Source: Hysterangium stoloniferum (taxonomy: Eukaryota; Basidiomycota; Agaricomycetes; Hysterangiales; Hysterangiaceae). Taken from it: DNA of 64,000 bases. Position 1 is the first letter of the stretch; every line of letters starts with the position of its first letter. The position numbers and the translations under genes are program-made. Shown piece by piece: positions 8,818 to 20,489 of this stretch. The stretch is taken from assembly GCA_015178975.1 (NCBI GenBank), contig WHVD01000068.1, positions 310,001 to 374,000 of the forward strand, read 5' to 3'. The notes beneath the pieces were generated by a model. It saw only the letters and a list, made by a program, of their open reading frames with translations. It did not search any database and was not told the DNA's origin.

Positions 8818-10349
8818 ATGGCTAATAGAAACAGGAAATCACACTTGGTCCAGCTCAAAACTGTGGTGGCCTGCCTCGCGCTTGTGGATGTGGTCCGTAA
8901 AGGCGTCCGCGCGAATGTCACCGCAGACGCAACTTTGGCCACGTCACTAAATGCCCACTGCACTGAACCTCGAAACGCGGAATCCCATAGAGAGTGCAGC
9001 TGGTTCAAGCAGGAACAACAGGGATGGCAGGCACGTGATCAAGAGCTGGGAAGAGGTGGCATAGTAGTGTGGGTTGGATATGCGTGTTGCAGCCATGAGG
9101 TACGCTCGTCCATAGAGCTCTCCATTATGCATGATATTCCAAGGATAAAAAAGATACGTTCAATGTGTGGTATAATGGTACATGGCTGAGTGAGACTCAC
9201 CAGGAAGCCAATACATCCATCCAGCCACTCTCTCGAACCTAAATTCGCACTCAAATATAGCTCCACACCTCTCTTGTCCTTTTCCTTTCCATCATGGTCA
9301 ACCACATACACGAAGACTTGCAGACGCCTTTCGGAACTGCCATTATCCAGCATCGGCCTCCCTGTTCTTTTACCGGCAATGTTTCTACAAACCGCGAAAA
9401 CCCACAAAAAGGCAGCAGGAGCTGATTGCTGTGTAGTCGCAGAAGGACCTATGATGGCCAACTGGGGAGCAGAATTTGAAGTAGCAGCATTACGCCGAGA
9501 CTTAAGGGTGGCAGGGTGGGCGGCAGATGTCGACGACAAGGACGACACGCCTACCCAGAATGTTGTCAATGAGGATGCCGAGGTCTCAGACAATGAAGTG
9601 GTGGAGTTGGACTACTGTGTGTTGTCCCGCACCGCCCCTCCAGTTGCTGCCCCCCCTCCAGTGATGAGCTCGAGGCAAAGGACAAGATAAATGCAGATTT
9701 TAATACCAGAGGAGACCCACCAGCCCAGGTAGATGAGTAAGGTTCTGTTTCATCAATTTTGGCGATTATACTCACTTTATCATCTAGGGAAGCCACGATG
9801 TCCATGGGGAGACACCACTTGGGCCTGGACTCAAGGAGTGGCGTTGGGACTCAGAGGGTTGAGGCGAATGCAGCGGGCAGTGGTGGATGAGAGACAGTGG
9901 GGGACGAGAGGCAGTAGCAGTGGGGGATGAGAAGTAGGCAGCAGGATATGGGCAGCAGGGACTGAGGCTGGATATACTTCTTTCTTTTCCAGTTTTTCTT
10001 TCTTCTTTTCTTTCTTTCTATTCATTTCTCTGGTTTATGGGGTCACTTGGTTTTGACTTGGATCTAACCATTTTCATAGTCTTCCTCCAGTTCAGTACTT
10101 GCTCTCACAGACAATGTCTGTGATCCCAGTGATGCTGTTCCAACTTTCCATGATGGCAGATGTTATGGATCAAGCTGTCCAGTTCTTATCTGGTGTTGAA
10201 GAGTACATTGACACAGAGATTTGCCCTAAGGTCACATCAAGGTATGTCTACATTTTTTTCTTTACATCTCAACTGTTCACAAGCTGTACACACACAGAAT
10301 CACCTTTACCACTGCATCCATCATCACCATGGTCACACTGCCCATCCTT
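8818..10349. other. No confident gene; one 166-codon open frame
   Basis: The plus frame 9190-9690 is open for 166 codons, and an antisense frame overlaps it at 9039-9593. Neither shows a domain I recognise, and composition is low-complexity toward 9500-9690, so I do not call a gene. A short frame from 9293 (MVNHIHEDLQTPFG) could be a first exon. The stretch 9900-10030 is purine- then pyrimidine-rich. Confidence 0.3.
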
Positions 10350-10475
10350 GGGTGAGCCTAAATACCCACTCTGATGTGGGAATATTACATTAGGTGACAG
10401 CACCCACATGCTTTGTAACACATATTTGCATCGTTCATGTCGTGTTTGTTTGGTCACACCATCAAATTAAATTAA
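10350..10475 (+). repeat. Mutator-like terminal inverted repeat, unpaired
   Basis: It starts GGGTGAGCCTAAATACCC and continues through gtgggaatattacattagg, acagcacccacatgctttg and gtttgtttggtcaca. This is the same ~125-bp terminus as 20490 onward and, inverted, 21770-21883. No partner in opposite orientation lies nearby except the one already paired with 20490, so the right end of this element is lost or outside recognition. Confidence 0.65.
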
Positions 10476-10574
10476 ATTTCACCAGACGACTCAGATCTTC
10501 TGTGATGAGGAAAAATATGACCTGGGGATACAGGAATATACTTTGCCACCTATTCCCTTGCAAGTACAGCACAA

Positions 10575-11315
10575 AGTGCACTGAAGATTGGCCTTACTGT
10601 ACTCCGTGATGCTCTGCAATATGAAAATGTTGAAGTGGTTGCAGTCAACGAGTAAGTAGCCATTTCCATGTGGATTCAAATTTAGCTGAATGTCACTTTA
10701 GCCCTTTCCTTGACCCTAAGTACGTTGTAAGTCCATTACCCACAATTGATTTGAAGCATTCCTTTAAAAGTAACCTGTCAGAGCTACTTGTTCAAATATG
10801 TACAACTCAACCCACAGTCACTTCAAGGGTGAGGTTGCACTAAAGGATGGCTGCCTCATCGTGAACAGTTTAGGATGCCATTGCTGATATTGTTGCACTT
10901 TTGAAGGACACTGACACCTGGGTTCATTCAGAGGGAGTTTTGGCCCTGGCAAAGCTTTCAGAACAAGGTGAGATGCCTCATAATAAGATGGGAACCTAGC
11001 TACATTTAATCATAGTTGAGTTTTGACTTGCCATTTCAAGTGCCATTCCTGACATCATTGCATTTTTGAAGGACACTCATGATGACATTCATTCATATGG
11101 AGTGTTGGCTCTGGTGAAGCTTTCAGCACAAGGTGCAGTCACTCATAATAACATGGGAACCCAGCTGAAGTGTTGGACTAACCATGATAATCAGAGCTTC
11201 TGCACACTTGAAAAGTGGTGTTAAAAAGGTCATCGTCTTGGTGCCCTCTGCTGACACTCCAATGTTTGTTGTAGTGTGAACCTGGACACTTATGATCCCA
11301 AGTACACTGTTGTTT
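10575..11315 (+). pseudogene. GAPDH pseudogene, interrupted
   Basis: Three blocks of glyceraldehyde-3-phosphate dehydrogenase occur in order. About 10585-10652 reads VLRDALQYENVEVVAVNE, the end of the NAD-binding start, followed by an intron-like GTAAGTAG. About 10790-10870 reads L-F-K-Y then NSTHSHFKGEVALKDG. About 11190-11310 reads SGVKKVIVLVPSADTPMFVV, a stop, then VNLDTYDPKYT, just before where the catalytic Cys motif would come. The second and third blocks are separated by HEAT-like repeats that do not belong to GAPDH. Intron-like gaps point to capture as DNA, not as mRNA. Dead as an enzyme: active-site exons are absent. Confidence 0.8.
10870..11140 (+). pseudogene. Two HEAT-repeat exons
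   Basis: About 10875-10970 reads AIADIVALLKDTDTWVHSEG then VLALAKLSEQG. About 11040-11135 reads AIPDIIAFLKDTHDDIHSYG then VLALVKLSAQG. Each is one ~33-residue helical HEAT/ARM-type repeat ending at a GGTG-type splice-like site. They lie inside the GAPDH relic. In mushrooms such repeats often form the ends of large NLR-like or scaffold proteins; here only two remain. Confidence 0.6.
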
Positions 11316-11394
11316 TTGGTGTATTCTAGGCCATCATTTCTGACATCTCAGCCAGATTTTGAATGTGTCCTATTCTCGCAGCAAATTGCAGCTC

Positions 11395-11766
11395 GAAGAT
11401 ACTTATGCCATCAGAGTCCTTAGGAGCAGTGACAAGCAGTGCTGTACTGCCTTGCACCCGGACCGTGTCTATCTCGGACATGAAGGTGGTTTCATTTTGG
11501 TCTGGACAGAGGGCACGGATACTTTCGACTCTGGAAAACCTGTACCCATTTACGTTGGGATTGTTAAGATTTCGAATTCAGATGTGTTGGCATTGGAGGG
11601 TGTGCTGGATAAGTTGTGGACTGGATCGAGAAGTGGTGTGATTGCAGTGTATAGCGTCGATTCTGGTGATGAGAGAAGTGAAGGGTGGCATATGACGAAT
11701 GCATGGAGGGTGCATGAAGAGTTGCCTGTTTTGTGGATTACGCTGGATCCATTTAGCATTGCGAAG
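11395..11766 (+). pseudogene. Beta-propeller fragment, inositol 5-phosphatase-like
   Basis: The plus frame has VYLGHEGGFILVW, then VKISNSDVLALEGVLDKLW, then GSRSGVIAVYSVDSG and LPVLWITLDPFSI. This resembles the WD40-like propeller that precedes the catalytic domain in fungal type II inositol-polyphosphate 5-phosphatases (family words: L-x-G-H-x-G-x-x-x-V-W, L-W-x-G-x-R-x-G). It ends at a good donor, GTGAGT at 11767, with intron-like DNA after it and no catalytic domain. Identification is from memory of the family and moderate. Confidence 0.5.
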
Positions 11767-11768
11767 GT

Positions 11769-12199
11769 GAGTTGTAACTGTTCTGTATGCCTGTGCAACC
11801 AACTGTCTCACTCCCCTTGCAAATTATCATATGCTCAGTATCATCTCACCACCCACCATCACCGGTGACTTCCCTGCAACTCCTGGCCTATTTCCATTAA
11901 TATTCCAAATGTCATCTTCCCACTGCCTCCTACTCTAACCACTCCCTTTCACTGGACTCTATGGGTCAAATCCGAGAACCTGAATGAGCTATGCCATAGC
12001 CTGCTTGCAGGTAGCTATTCTGTCTCTACTGCATCGTCTCCCATCATGTCGATTATCAAAGTTTGATTATAGTAATAAAGATATATATTCCACATAATGT
12101 TTAGCCAAGCCTGTCCAATAAAATGTCCTTTCTCAGATAAGCTAAACTTTTTGTTGCACTGTAAAGCTAGAAGCCAAGTGTCATTCTGATTGGCCATTA
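11769..12199. other. No gene recognised
   Basis: The first ~100 bp reads like an intron continuing the propeller fragment. The rest is AT-rich flank of the truncated Copia element with no coding signal. Confidence 0.4.
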
Positions 12200-12202
12200 T
12201 GA

Positions 12203-14056
12203 GAACAAGCTATCCTTGAGGAGTTAGAAATGCTGCACACTGCACAAACCTGGGAGCTGGTTAACCCTCCTGAAGGTGCCAACATTGTTGGATCAAAGTG
12301 GGTTTTCTGTGAAAAAAAGGATACTGCTGGCAATGTCATCATATATAAGGCTCGTTTGGTGGCACAAGGATTCTCCCAAGTACCTGGTGTTTATTACTTC
12401 GATACCTTTGCCCCTGTAGCAAAGCTGGCCTCAATCCAAACAGTACTGGCAATGGCAGCTGAAATCAACCTCGAATTGCATCAGATTGACATAAAGGGTG
12501 CATATTTAAATGGACAACTCACCAAGGAAGAAATAATCTTTATGAAACAGCCCCCTGGTTACAATGCTCCTGACTCCAAGGGGAAGGTTTGCCACCTCCT
12601 GAAAATGCTCTATGGATTAAAACAGTCAGGTATCAAAAGCTGGTGGAGATTATGGAAAAGCTTGGACTTGCTGTAATGTAGACCAGTGGTGTTTTATTGC
12701 AAGATGAACGGTATCTTAATGGTGGTGCTAGTGCATGTGGATGATTGCACAATTGCCTCAATTCTGTGGACATGGTTATGAGTTTCAAACAGGACATTGA
12801 TGCTCGTGTTGAAATACATAAGTGACCTAGGTGAACTACACTGGCTGTTAGCAATCAAAATTGTATGAGAAAGGGAACAACACACCTTGTGCCTGTCCCA
12901 ACAATCTTACATTGAGTCAATTCTCCCTCATTATCATCTTGAAGATTTGAAGCCGATCTCAACTCCCATGGACCCTAATGTCTGGTTGTCATCTTCCCAA
13001 TCTCTGTCAACAACCCTTGAAAGTGCTGAGATGTGCAATATCCCCTATCATGAAGCTGTCAGTTCCCCAATGTATGCCACATTGGGTACCTGCCCCAATA
13101 TTGCCTTTGCCATGCAAGTAGCATCACATTTTTCAACAAATCCAGGCCAGGAGCATTGGAATACAGTGAAATGGATCTTCTGATATTGTCACAACCATCA
13201 CAAGTCACAACATTATCACAAAAATTCAAAGGTAATATTTGACAACTCTTTGACTCATCAAACTTGACTTGATAAACCTGAACATTATTTGACAACATTG
13301 AATCCCTTTCGACATGTCTCATTTCAACACCATGAATGATTTCATTATTAGATTATAATATAGTCATAATGATACAAAGAAAAGCATAAAAGGGCCATGA
13401 AAGAAGCAAGGGAAGTCAGTCAAAATATCTGTAAATTAGTCATATTAATAATCTAACTTGTCATAACTTCTTTGACAATACTTCTGTGAGTTCTTGTGAC
13501 TGGTATGTAATAGTCTCTTACTTCATCAACAGAGCAAATATATACTTTGTTGAATGAGGCTTTCGAGTTCAATCAATAGAATATTATTTGATTTGTGACA
13601 GATATCTAAATGGAACAAAAAATCCCTGGTTAACATATACCAAACATAAAAGCAGCAGAACGCTCACTGGGTATTGCTGATGGTAGCATGACTGAGGATC
13701 GACATGCTATGTCTGGCTATACATTTATGCTGAACAGTGGCACTGTATCATGGAGTGTGAAGTGGCAAGAAATTGTGTCCCTGTCAACAACTGAAAGTGA
13801 GTCTGTCATGGCAATCCACACATCCAAAGAGGCCCTTTGGTTGCACTCTTTACTGAGTCAGCTCTTTGGTTCCCTTGATTTACCAACCACTTTGTTTTCT
13901 GACAATCAATCTGCAATCGCTCTTACTGAAAACAATCAGTTTCACACTCACACCAAGCACATTGATATACATTTTCACTTTATCTGCTGGATTATTGAAA
14001 ATGGTTCTATCCACCTCATTTACTGCCCAACTAATGACATGGTCACAGATATGTGA
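12203..14056 (+). pseudogene. Copia reverse transcriptase-RNase H, 5'-truncated
   Basis: The frame 12203-12676 gives the start of the Copia RT: ILEELEMLHTAQTWELV, GSKWVFCEKKD, YKARLVAQGFSQVPGVYY, FAPVAKLASIQTVLAMAA, LHQIDIKGAYLNGQL and MLYGLKQSG. After a frameshift and stops, 12887-13183 continues with the RT end and PMYATLGTCPNIAFAM. RNase H resumes at 13600-14056 with SGYTFMLNSGTVSWSVKWQE, VSLSTTESESVMAI and FSDNQSAIALTEN. A 412-bp MITE splits the frame at 13188-13599. Gag, protease and integrase are missing. It runs straight into a purine tract (gagggggag) and the LTR at 14106. Confidence 0.85.
13188..13599. mobile_element. MITE inserted in Copia RT/RNase H
   Basis: A 412-bp AT-rich block starts GTCACAA and ends TTGTGAC. 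It splits the codons of the conserved WIFRYLNGT-like motif; target GATAT remains on both sides (tgatatt / agatatc), suggesting a duplication of roughly 5-8 bp. GTCACAA repeats several times near the left end. It is non-coding. Superfamily uncertain. Confidence 0.65.
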
Positions 14057-14105
14057 AAGTCAAGCATTTCACCTGCAAATTGGGACTATCTAGCTTGAGG
14101 GGGAG

Positions 14106-14793
14106 TGTTGGATTAGTAAGCACACAGGAGGGTGTTTATAATTACTATAATCTCAAATATTTACTAATAAAAGTCTTATTTTTACAAAACTCCATCTTTA
14201 AAGAGTGATATCTATTCTGAAACAATTATATTATCAAAAAACAACCATCAGGAATAGTTCTCCATATGACATCTTATACAACCCATAGTTATTTAACAAA
14301 TTCCATTGTATATAATTTCCTTCCTTTTACAGATGCCTACTAATACTTTTATTAGTACTTTGTTTTTTAAAAGTTGTAATGTAGTTATTTCCCTGTAAAA
14401 TATGTAAAATATTATTGGAAAATTTTCATACCACAGCTGTCTTTATTAAGTAAAACCCCCTATATATTCTGGGTATGTTGAATCAAGTAGAAATCTGTTT
14501 AGATTAACAGATCCATTCCGAAGTAATACATATGTATTTAGAGGTGCCAATGATATACATATGCATGGAATGGACTATCTAAAGGTATCTATTTTTTAAA
14601 AGTATTAGTGTTTCAAACTACTAATTTTTTTTATTGTCTACTTGTGTCCGGAAAGATTCTTTAGTTTGTAATGTACGAGAGAGTTTAAAACTTTTTGAAA
14701 GTTTTAAAAACCAAATTATGTTTGAATCACATCCCAGATGTTTCAATGACCTTTAGAGTATATTAGAATTTGGTATACTTAATAGTTTTCAGA
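14106..14793 (+). repeat. Copia 3' LTR
   Basis: It begins TGTTGGATTAG right after the purine tract gagggggag and extends to cagatatcctcc, matching 565-1250. No upstream partner LTR in this orientation borders the truncated body. Confidence 0.7.
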
Positions 14794-15359
14794 TATCCTC
14801 CACAATAGTCCCTTTGTGTGCAGCCACACGGCCACACACAACCACAGACAAAAGACACACTGTTCTTTTGTTCCACTATTTCCTTTGTTATATGAAACAG
14901 TTCTAGTACATTCTATGCAGTTTCTTCATTGTTGCCCTTTTCTTTGTTAGCACATTTCCTTTGTTCCTAGATAGCTTAAAACAAGCCATCCTAGATAGTT
15001 TTCACCTCAGCTATTTGGCATCTATCATGCAAATACTGAGTTATATCTAGTATTTCATCTCACAAGTATGTCAGTAAATAGGTTCCAAGAGTGCCTAAAG
15101 CTTACCTACACACAGAGCATCTGTGCAGATCCTAGGCCTTGATCAGGCTGCATGTTGGCAGGCTGTGTGACCCTATGGCAGGGAGCTGCTGGGCTGCGTG
15201 CTGAGCACTGCCAGCCTGATGCTTGGGTGCACCAAACACATCTGCTGGCTTGACACCTGTTCGGGACCTGAGCAGCTGGTATTGGGTAGGTCAGTATCCA
15301 ACTGGGCCGACAGGCCTGATCAGGATTTTCGGATTTTTCCAACATCCCCCACAAGTCTA
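14794..15359. other. No gene; part of a dispersed repeat
   Basis: Open frames here have no recognisable domain. About 15302-15345 (ggccgacaggcctgatcagg then attttcggatttttcc) is shared with 51198-51238 upstream of the ZZ-type gene. Confidence 0.4.
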
Positions 15360-16306
15360 AGGTAGGCATCACTTTAGTTCAGCACCTTATGTAATCATAT
15401 TACTAAGTGCCAAGAGCAGCCAAATTTGTGAATCAAATTTTTGAAAAATTTATTATGAAGTCAAAAAATGAATTGGAGGGAGAATTTTCATTATTTTCAT
15501 CATCTGAGTCCAAATCATGAGCAAGATCTGGTAGAGGTTCTTCCTCAAAGTTATTAAGAAAGCCCACCAAGGTGAGAGATCCATCTTCTTCATCCACAAT
15601 AAATGCTTCCTCATACATCCTTTCATTGCTTTGATCTAGATTGAGAGAAACTGGTTTGCAATTGAAGTCATCATCATCTGGGACATCCTTGATTGTCACT
15701 GAGGGCTTTTTTTGTGCCTTGGATCCAAGGCTTTTGATGTGAGATTGTGCAGCTTTAGACTTCTGAGGCATGGTAGTAGAACTGTGCAAGTGCGTGTTTG
15801 CTACTGTGCTGCTTATGTAATGTGGCCTGTGATCAAGTGCACAGCTTACTGCACAAGTACATGTGCAACTATATCTTAGGGAGAATTTTTATGTAAGTAA
15901 TATAGGTACATATATTTGAATTTAATATAACCATGTACTAATTTAATACTGTTTTCTTTCCCAATTTTAGGCCCTTAAAACAAGGCTGCCCAATATATCA
16001 CATGATGATTATGTAAGTGGCCAATACTGACACTGTCGAAATTTTGAAAATCTCAGAATCACATGGAAATGCATTTTTTAAGCATTCAGAGACTCAAAAA
16101 AAAAGTCAAAATTTGTAAGTCCTACTACTTGGCAAGGGTGAATTATTTTTCAAGTTTTAAACCTGAGAACTGGAGGAATGGATCCCAACTCCACTTCCCT
16201 GGGCTTTAATTACAGATTATCTATGTTGTGGAAGCACAGAAAGGAGTGCGAGCAGGTCACTTTTTTGCTTACATAAACAGGTGCCAAACTAAAGTGACAC
16301 CTACCT
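15360..16306 (-). mobile_element. TA-flanked DNA element, 947 bp
   Basis: Inverted ends: AGGTAGGCATCACTTTAGTT with cagcacc and tatgtaa further in, against the complement of ...ggtgccaaactaaagtgacacctacct. TA stands at both borders (15358-15359 and 16307-16308). This fits a Tc1/mariner/pogo-type non-autonomous element. It contains one 118-codon minus-strand frame. Confidence 0.6.
15433..15789 (-). CDS. Small acidic ORF in the TA element, 118 aa
   Basis: The start region is basic (MPQKSKAAQSHIKSLGSKAQ), followed by a strongly acidic stretch with repeated Asp and Glu runs and FNNFEEEPLPDLAHDL. No DDE transposase, helix-turn-helix or zinc motif is visible. It may be the N-terminal remnant of a transposase or an accessory protein, or a chance frame. 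The stop lies close to the left TIR. Function not recognised. Confidence 0.35.
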   Translation of the reverse strand: MHSSTTMPQKSKAAQSHIKSLGSKAQKKPSVTIKDVPDDDDFNCKPVSLNLDQSNERMYEEAFIVDEEDGSLTLVGFLNNFEEEPLPDLAHDLDSDDENNENSPSNSFFDFIINFSKI

Positions 16307-16308
16307 TA

Positions 16309-17046
16309 CCAACATCCATACAAAATTTCAAACTCCAGCACGATGCATTATCACTATTAGTGTGCCTATGAATTCAAATGCATTTATAATGCACATTACA
16401 AGGTATCAACACTACAGATTGATCGGAGATCATGATCATGATATCTTCTGGTGGTCAATTTCAGCATATATACAATTCCTTTGATCTTCCTTTATCTTAC
16501 TGGAGACACGTTTCTATGATACATTAAGCAACCCTGTAGGCTGTGGTCTCGAAACTTACCCAGTCTACTAAAGATGGGTTTCTTCACCATTGCTAATGTA
16601 TTCCTTCACTACCATTTCTGTTGGATTAGCAAGTACAATATAGTCCTGCTCCTGATATATTCAAAGGCTAACTTAAGGTACCGAGTTTGGCAGGTACACA
16701 CGATATAATATATATGCCTCTATTTAGTTACTTCCTGCTTGACTATGTAGCATTCACAATGTACGATCATAGATAGAACGCCAATGCGTTAAAAGCTTAT
16801 GAACTATAGCTAGTGCACCTCAGCTGTTTAGCCTTGCTACTGCGTGCAAATAGTGAGGTGAGATTACCTTTACACGCTTACTTAGATACAATACTGATCA
16901 TGTATCCTAGATTGGTTTCTGCTATCTAGGTAAATATATAGCTGTTTAGCCCCGCTACTGCATGCAAACACTGAGATTGGTTTCTGCTATCAGCTGTCTA
17001 GTATATATACGATTCCAACAATTTCATCTGACTTTTAGCCACACCA
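16309..17046. promoter_or_regulatory. Upstream region of the DUF6533 gene
   Basis: No coding signal. Two related blocks, cagctgtttagcc-t-gctactgc (about 16818 and 16942), each followed by a tctagcaaatagtgag-like or tgcaaacactgag word and by gattggtttctgctat (about 16912 and 16977), form an imperfect ~125-bp duplication just before the gene. tatatata-type words at about 16702-16712 and 17000-17010 could serve as TATA boxes. Confidence 0.35.
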
Positions 17047-17058
17047 GTGCATGACACG

Positions 17059-18800
17059 ATGTCTTCATCCCACACCATCAACATTCAGGCCCTTTTAGAG
17101 AACCACCGTGCTCAAGCGGTAAGCCCTCAATGTCCTACAGGTTCAGTTATGCACGGATTAACTGGATTAACTTTCAGTATTCTGATAGTATGCATGCTCT
17201 ACCATTTGTCAATCATTGATCTGTCCCTACTAACCGTTTCATAGTAGCCGCCTACACCTTATTGGTGCGTTAAGAATACTTAAACATAAATTTAGATCGA
17301 GGCTAAAGCGTGTGGGAAGCAGTTGTACGACCACTTCCTGAACTTAGGGGAAGAGATTGATCTTATTTGGTCCACTCCTTGGAACGCTGGAAAAATTCTA
17401 TATTATGCAACGAAATATACCCCGCATTTTTGGATGGTGTATTTCTTCTCTATTGTACGTAAAGTAGAAATTGATCTGGCAAGGCGATCTGAAAAATCCC
17501 CCCTGACTAGACCGGTTCGCGCCATTAGGTACAACGCCAAGTACCTGTGAGCTTCTATACAAACTAGCTGGAGGTATGAAGTACCCGTCATGATTGAAAC
17601 GGAGACGTTCTGAGGACCTGCGCTTATCACGTCTTCCAGTAATGATCTTAGTTGGGATAACCATTGCAGTATCTATGTGCCCTTTCAGAACCCGAGTTTC
17701 AGCCAAATAAATCGACATCTGGCAGTTGTTCTGGTCTTCAGAACCTGGGCTGTTTGGGGGGAAAATAGCAAAGTAATGATATCGCTCCTTTTTGCAGCAC
17801 TTTTAATGGCGTGTCCGACTGGGTATTTCGTCTACCACGGTCTCTCGTCCACCACATGTAAACCGCTCATTCTTCGATCAGCGTGATTCAAATATCTTAC
17901 CATTGCGAGCCATGCAGTTGGACCAAGTCCAAGCGGTGTAGACTACGTTTGCTGGATGGTAACGCCTGCTCGCAACATAATATTTCTCGACTACATCGTG
18001 GTTGTAATATTTGAAACAAGTATTTGCCATTCTGTTGATGACAGTATTCGCCTCCTTATTTACTCTTTTTAGTCATCTTAGTACTGACCATCCTCAAGTG
18101 CCTTCAACACCGTGAGCACTGCCTGGTCTTGGCACACGTCAACAACACATTTAAAATCTCTCCGGGACTTCCTCGCAGTCAGAATAAGGAGATCCCGTCT
18201 AATCGCTACACTATATCAAGACGGTATGTTTTTCAGCTAACCTGTAAGACGCCCGCTGATTTTTCTTGCGGGGAAAGGTGTAATGTAATATGTATACCTC
18301 ATCGGTGCGTAGATATGCCATAGACTTGACGATCATGTTGTAACCTTACCACTGGGAAGGCATATCAATTATTAACATCATTCTTTTGGTCATTAACGTA
18401 TGCCATCAATACTTCTACAGCCTACATACTCTAAGTTTCACTTTACCTAGTCCAAGCCCTCGCCCAGCCTCATACTGTCCGTGCATCTCTTTCGGTTTCT
18501 GCGTCATTCAAACTTCAGTCTCATTGCTACTACAGTACACAGCGCGACTTCCATGCAATATTGACTGCACGGATTTTACTCAATCTCCGAAAAGCGGCGC
18601 GTGATAATTACAAAAGTTCTGATCTCTTGACCACTACCGACCGTAACCGTACAATCTTTAGCAGTGTCATATTAGGCGTCGATACGTGGTTTCAGAACCC
18701 GAACTTTACTGCACAGATGGTAATGTCACCCCCACTCAAACGATCTTCTAATTTTTATACTTGGCTGAAACAGATCTCAACTTCAGACTTTGTCAGATGA
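17059..18800 (+). pseudogene. DUF6533-type multipass membrane protein, recently disabled
   Basis: I place 13 exons: 17059-17118, 17245-17264, 17323-17458, 17529-17573, 17640-17668, 17726-17857, 17918-18019, 18073-18111, 18179-18223, 18278-18304, 18360-18397, 18451-18476 and 18536-18800. The spliced product shows the family hallmarks in order: AAYTLLLYDHFLNLGEEIDL then IW (DUF6533 core), GVMILVGITIA, VLVFRTWAVWGE, FETIILVLTILKCLQH, ATLYQDG, YVYLIGISIINIILL and AILTARILLNLRKAAR. Most junctions close in frame. Exceptions are exon 1/2 and 5/6, each one base off with the best donor, and a TAA at 18286-18288 where the family has Tyr (DGVM-stop-YVY). Role of the family is unknown; likely a 7-helix plasma-membrane protein. 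If alternative donors are used it might be less damaged, but the stop remains. Confidence 0.75.
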
Positions 18801-20489
18801 ATATGCACTGTCATCCCCAATCATGCCTCGGCCATGAGCGCATAGGAAACGGCATTGTTGGACAGGGGTGTGGTCTGCCGCCTTTTAAGATATTTCTGTT
18901 GGAATATTTGGAACGCTCAGTACCCATATGTATCCATGATAGCCTCTATCCATGTCTATGACTCTGTCCAACATGTAGTCATCTGAGTTCAGTTACTTCT
19001 GGGATCCAGTATGTGTCCATGTCTGAGTGGTGCGTCAGGGATCTGGGAATGTCTACACCCATTATGTAGACTCCCTAGCCTCCCCAGACTCCCTAGATCT
19101 ATAGTAAGCTTTTATACCAACTAGTAAATAGGGATCTTGTGAAAGTAGTGTGTCTAGCCAGGTCTAACTGAGCTAGCTAGCTCTCCTAGATGGCTCTAGA
19201 CAATATAGATGGCATACTTACTGATCTTCCCACTTTCCTGATGTGGTCTATTTGTCAACCATGGTCACTATTTTGTGCCCCAATGCCCTTCCATCTTTTT
19301 CATTCTAACAGTATTGAAATATTACCAGGTACAAGAAGGAATTGACTTTAGCTCACGTGCTGTGCCTCCTTATTTCAAGTTGACAGATTTTTACATGAGA
19401 GGTGTAAATAACTGGAGTTCCAAGGAGTTCCAGATATCAAGTGTACAGACAGACCAAAGGAGTAAATTAGACTAAGTTGAGACTAATTCGAGATTCAAAC
19501 TGGAGAGTCAGTACATGATTATGGAAGACTATATAGCTGTTTCAATAATTGAACTACAAATCTGAGAGTATAATAAAACATATTTGGAAATGTTTCCGAA
19601 ATAAGCACATAATAACAAGTTAGGTAAATGAGGAACAAGGACCAGGACAGATCAGGGAATAACTGCAGGAACAATAAACAAGCAAATGTATTCAAGGGGT
19701 CTGACTTGCAGATTACTAAAGTATCTAAAAGAACATGCAGCAGTCAAACCAGAGTCCAGGTTGGAAAATGCCCAAGGACACTTGGAGAAGTGAGCTGTGA
19801 AGGGGCAGAGTCTGACAATTTCTGGGACATAAGATAAGGCATCTAGTTGGGGGCAGAATTTCCAACTGGGAGCTGGAGTTGAAGGGTACTTGATGGATGG
19901 GGGTTGGGTTCCAGTGAATTCTGGATCTGAACATTAGTCCAGAATATGGTTTGGAAACTGATAGTATGCCTAGAAAATGCTTCAAGGACTTTTTGGAACA
20001 GATTTTCACAAAGCTCCACACTCCTCTATCATGGTTTGTATATTGTCCAAGACAGGGTGGTAGGAGGCATATGATTCAAGGTGGCTCAGACCATTTTATG
20101 CATAGAAATGAAGGAAAATCAAGCACTTAGATTATTTTTCTGGGGTTGTATATAGGTTCTCAAAACTTGATTGCTCTTAATATTGCATAGCCTGGTCAGG
20201 AGAAGCATAAAGATGTTATAATCAAGGACTACAGGGACTGTGTCATACTGTAGCATGTAAATTTTGGTCTTACAATGCAGCCCATGTATTATGGTATATT
20301 CCCACAATTTACTGTGGTTTAAAGTGCACTTCAGAGACAAACTAGAAACCCCACCTTACATATCTGGAACAGTTGTAAAGTCAATATTTAAACAATTATT
20401 ATGTATATTGTTAAATGTGACCTGTGACTTACTAAGCATGACACAGTGACACACTGAAGTCTGAGGAAAGTTGTTACTATTCAGGTCAC
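18801..20489. other. Degenerate, CpG-poor repeat DNA; no gene
   Basis: No domain could be recognised in any frame. The region is almost free of CpG and has word families (agactccctag, gagttccaaggagttccag) like the old Gypsy LTR relics. tgttggacag (about 18858) and ctgtccaaca (about 18965) form a small inverted pair. About 20345-20376 (ccccacctt...ctggaacagttgtaa) is a decayed right end of the CAGCTGTTCC element family. Confidence 0.4.

Noticed and set aside
9190-9690. A 166-aa host gene
   Set aside because: No domain, biased composition near the end and an overlapping antisense frame; kept only as an open frame.
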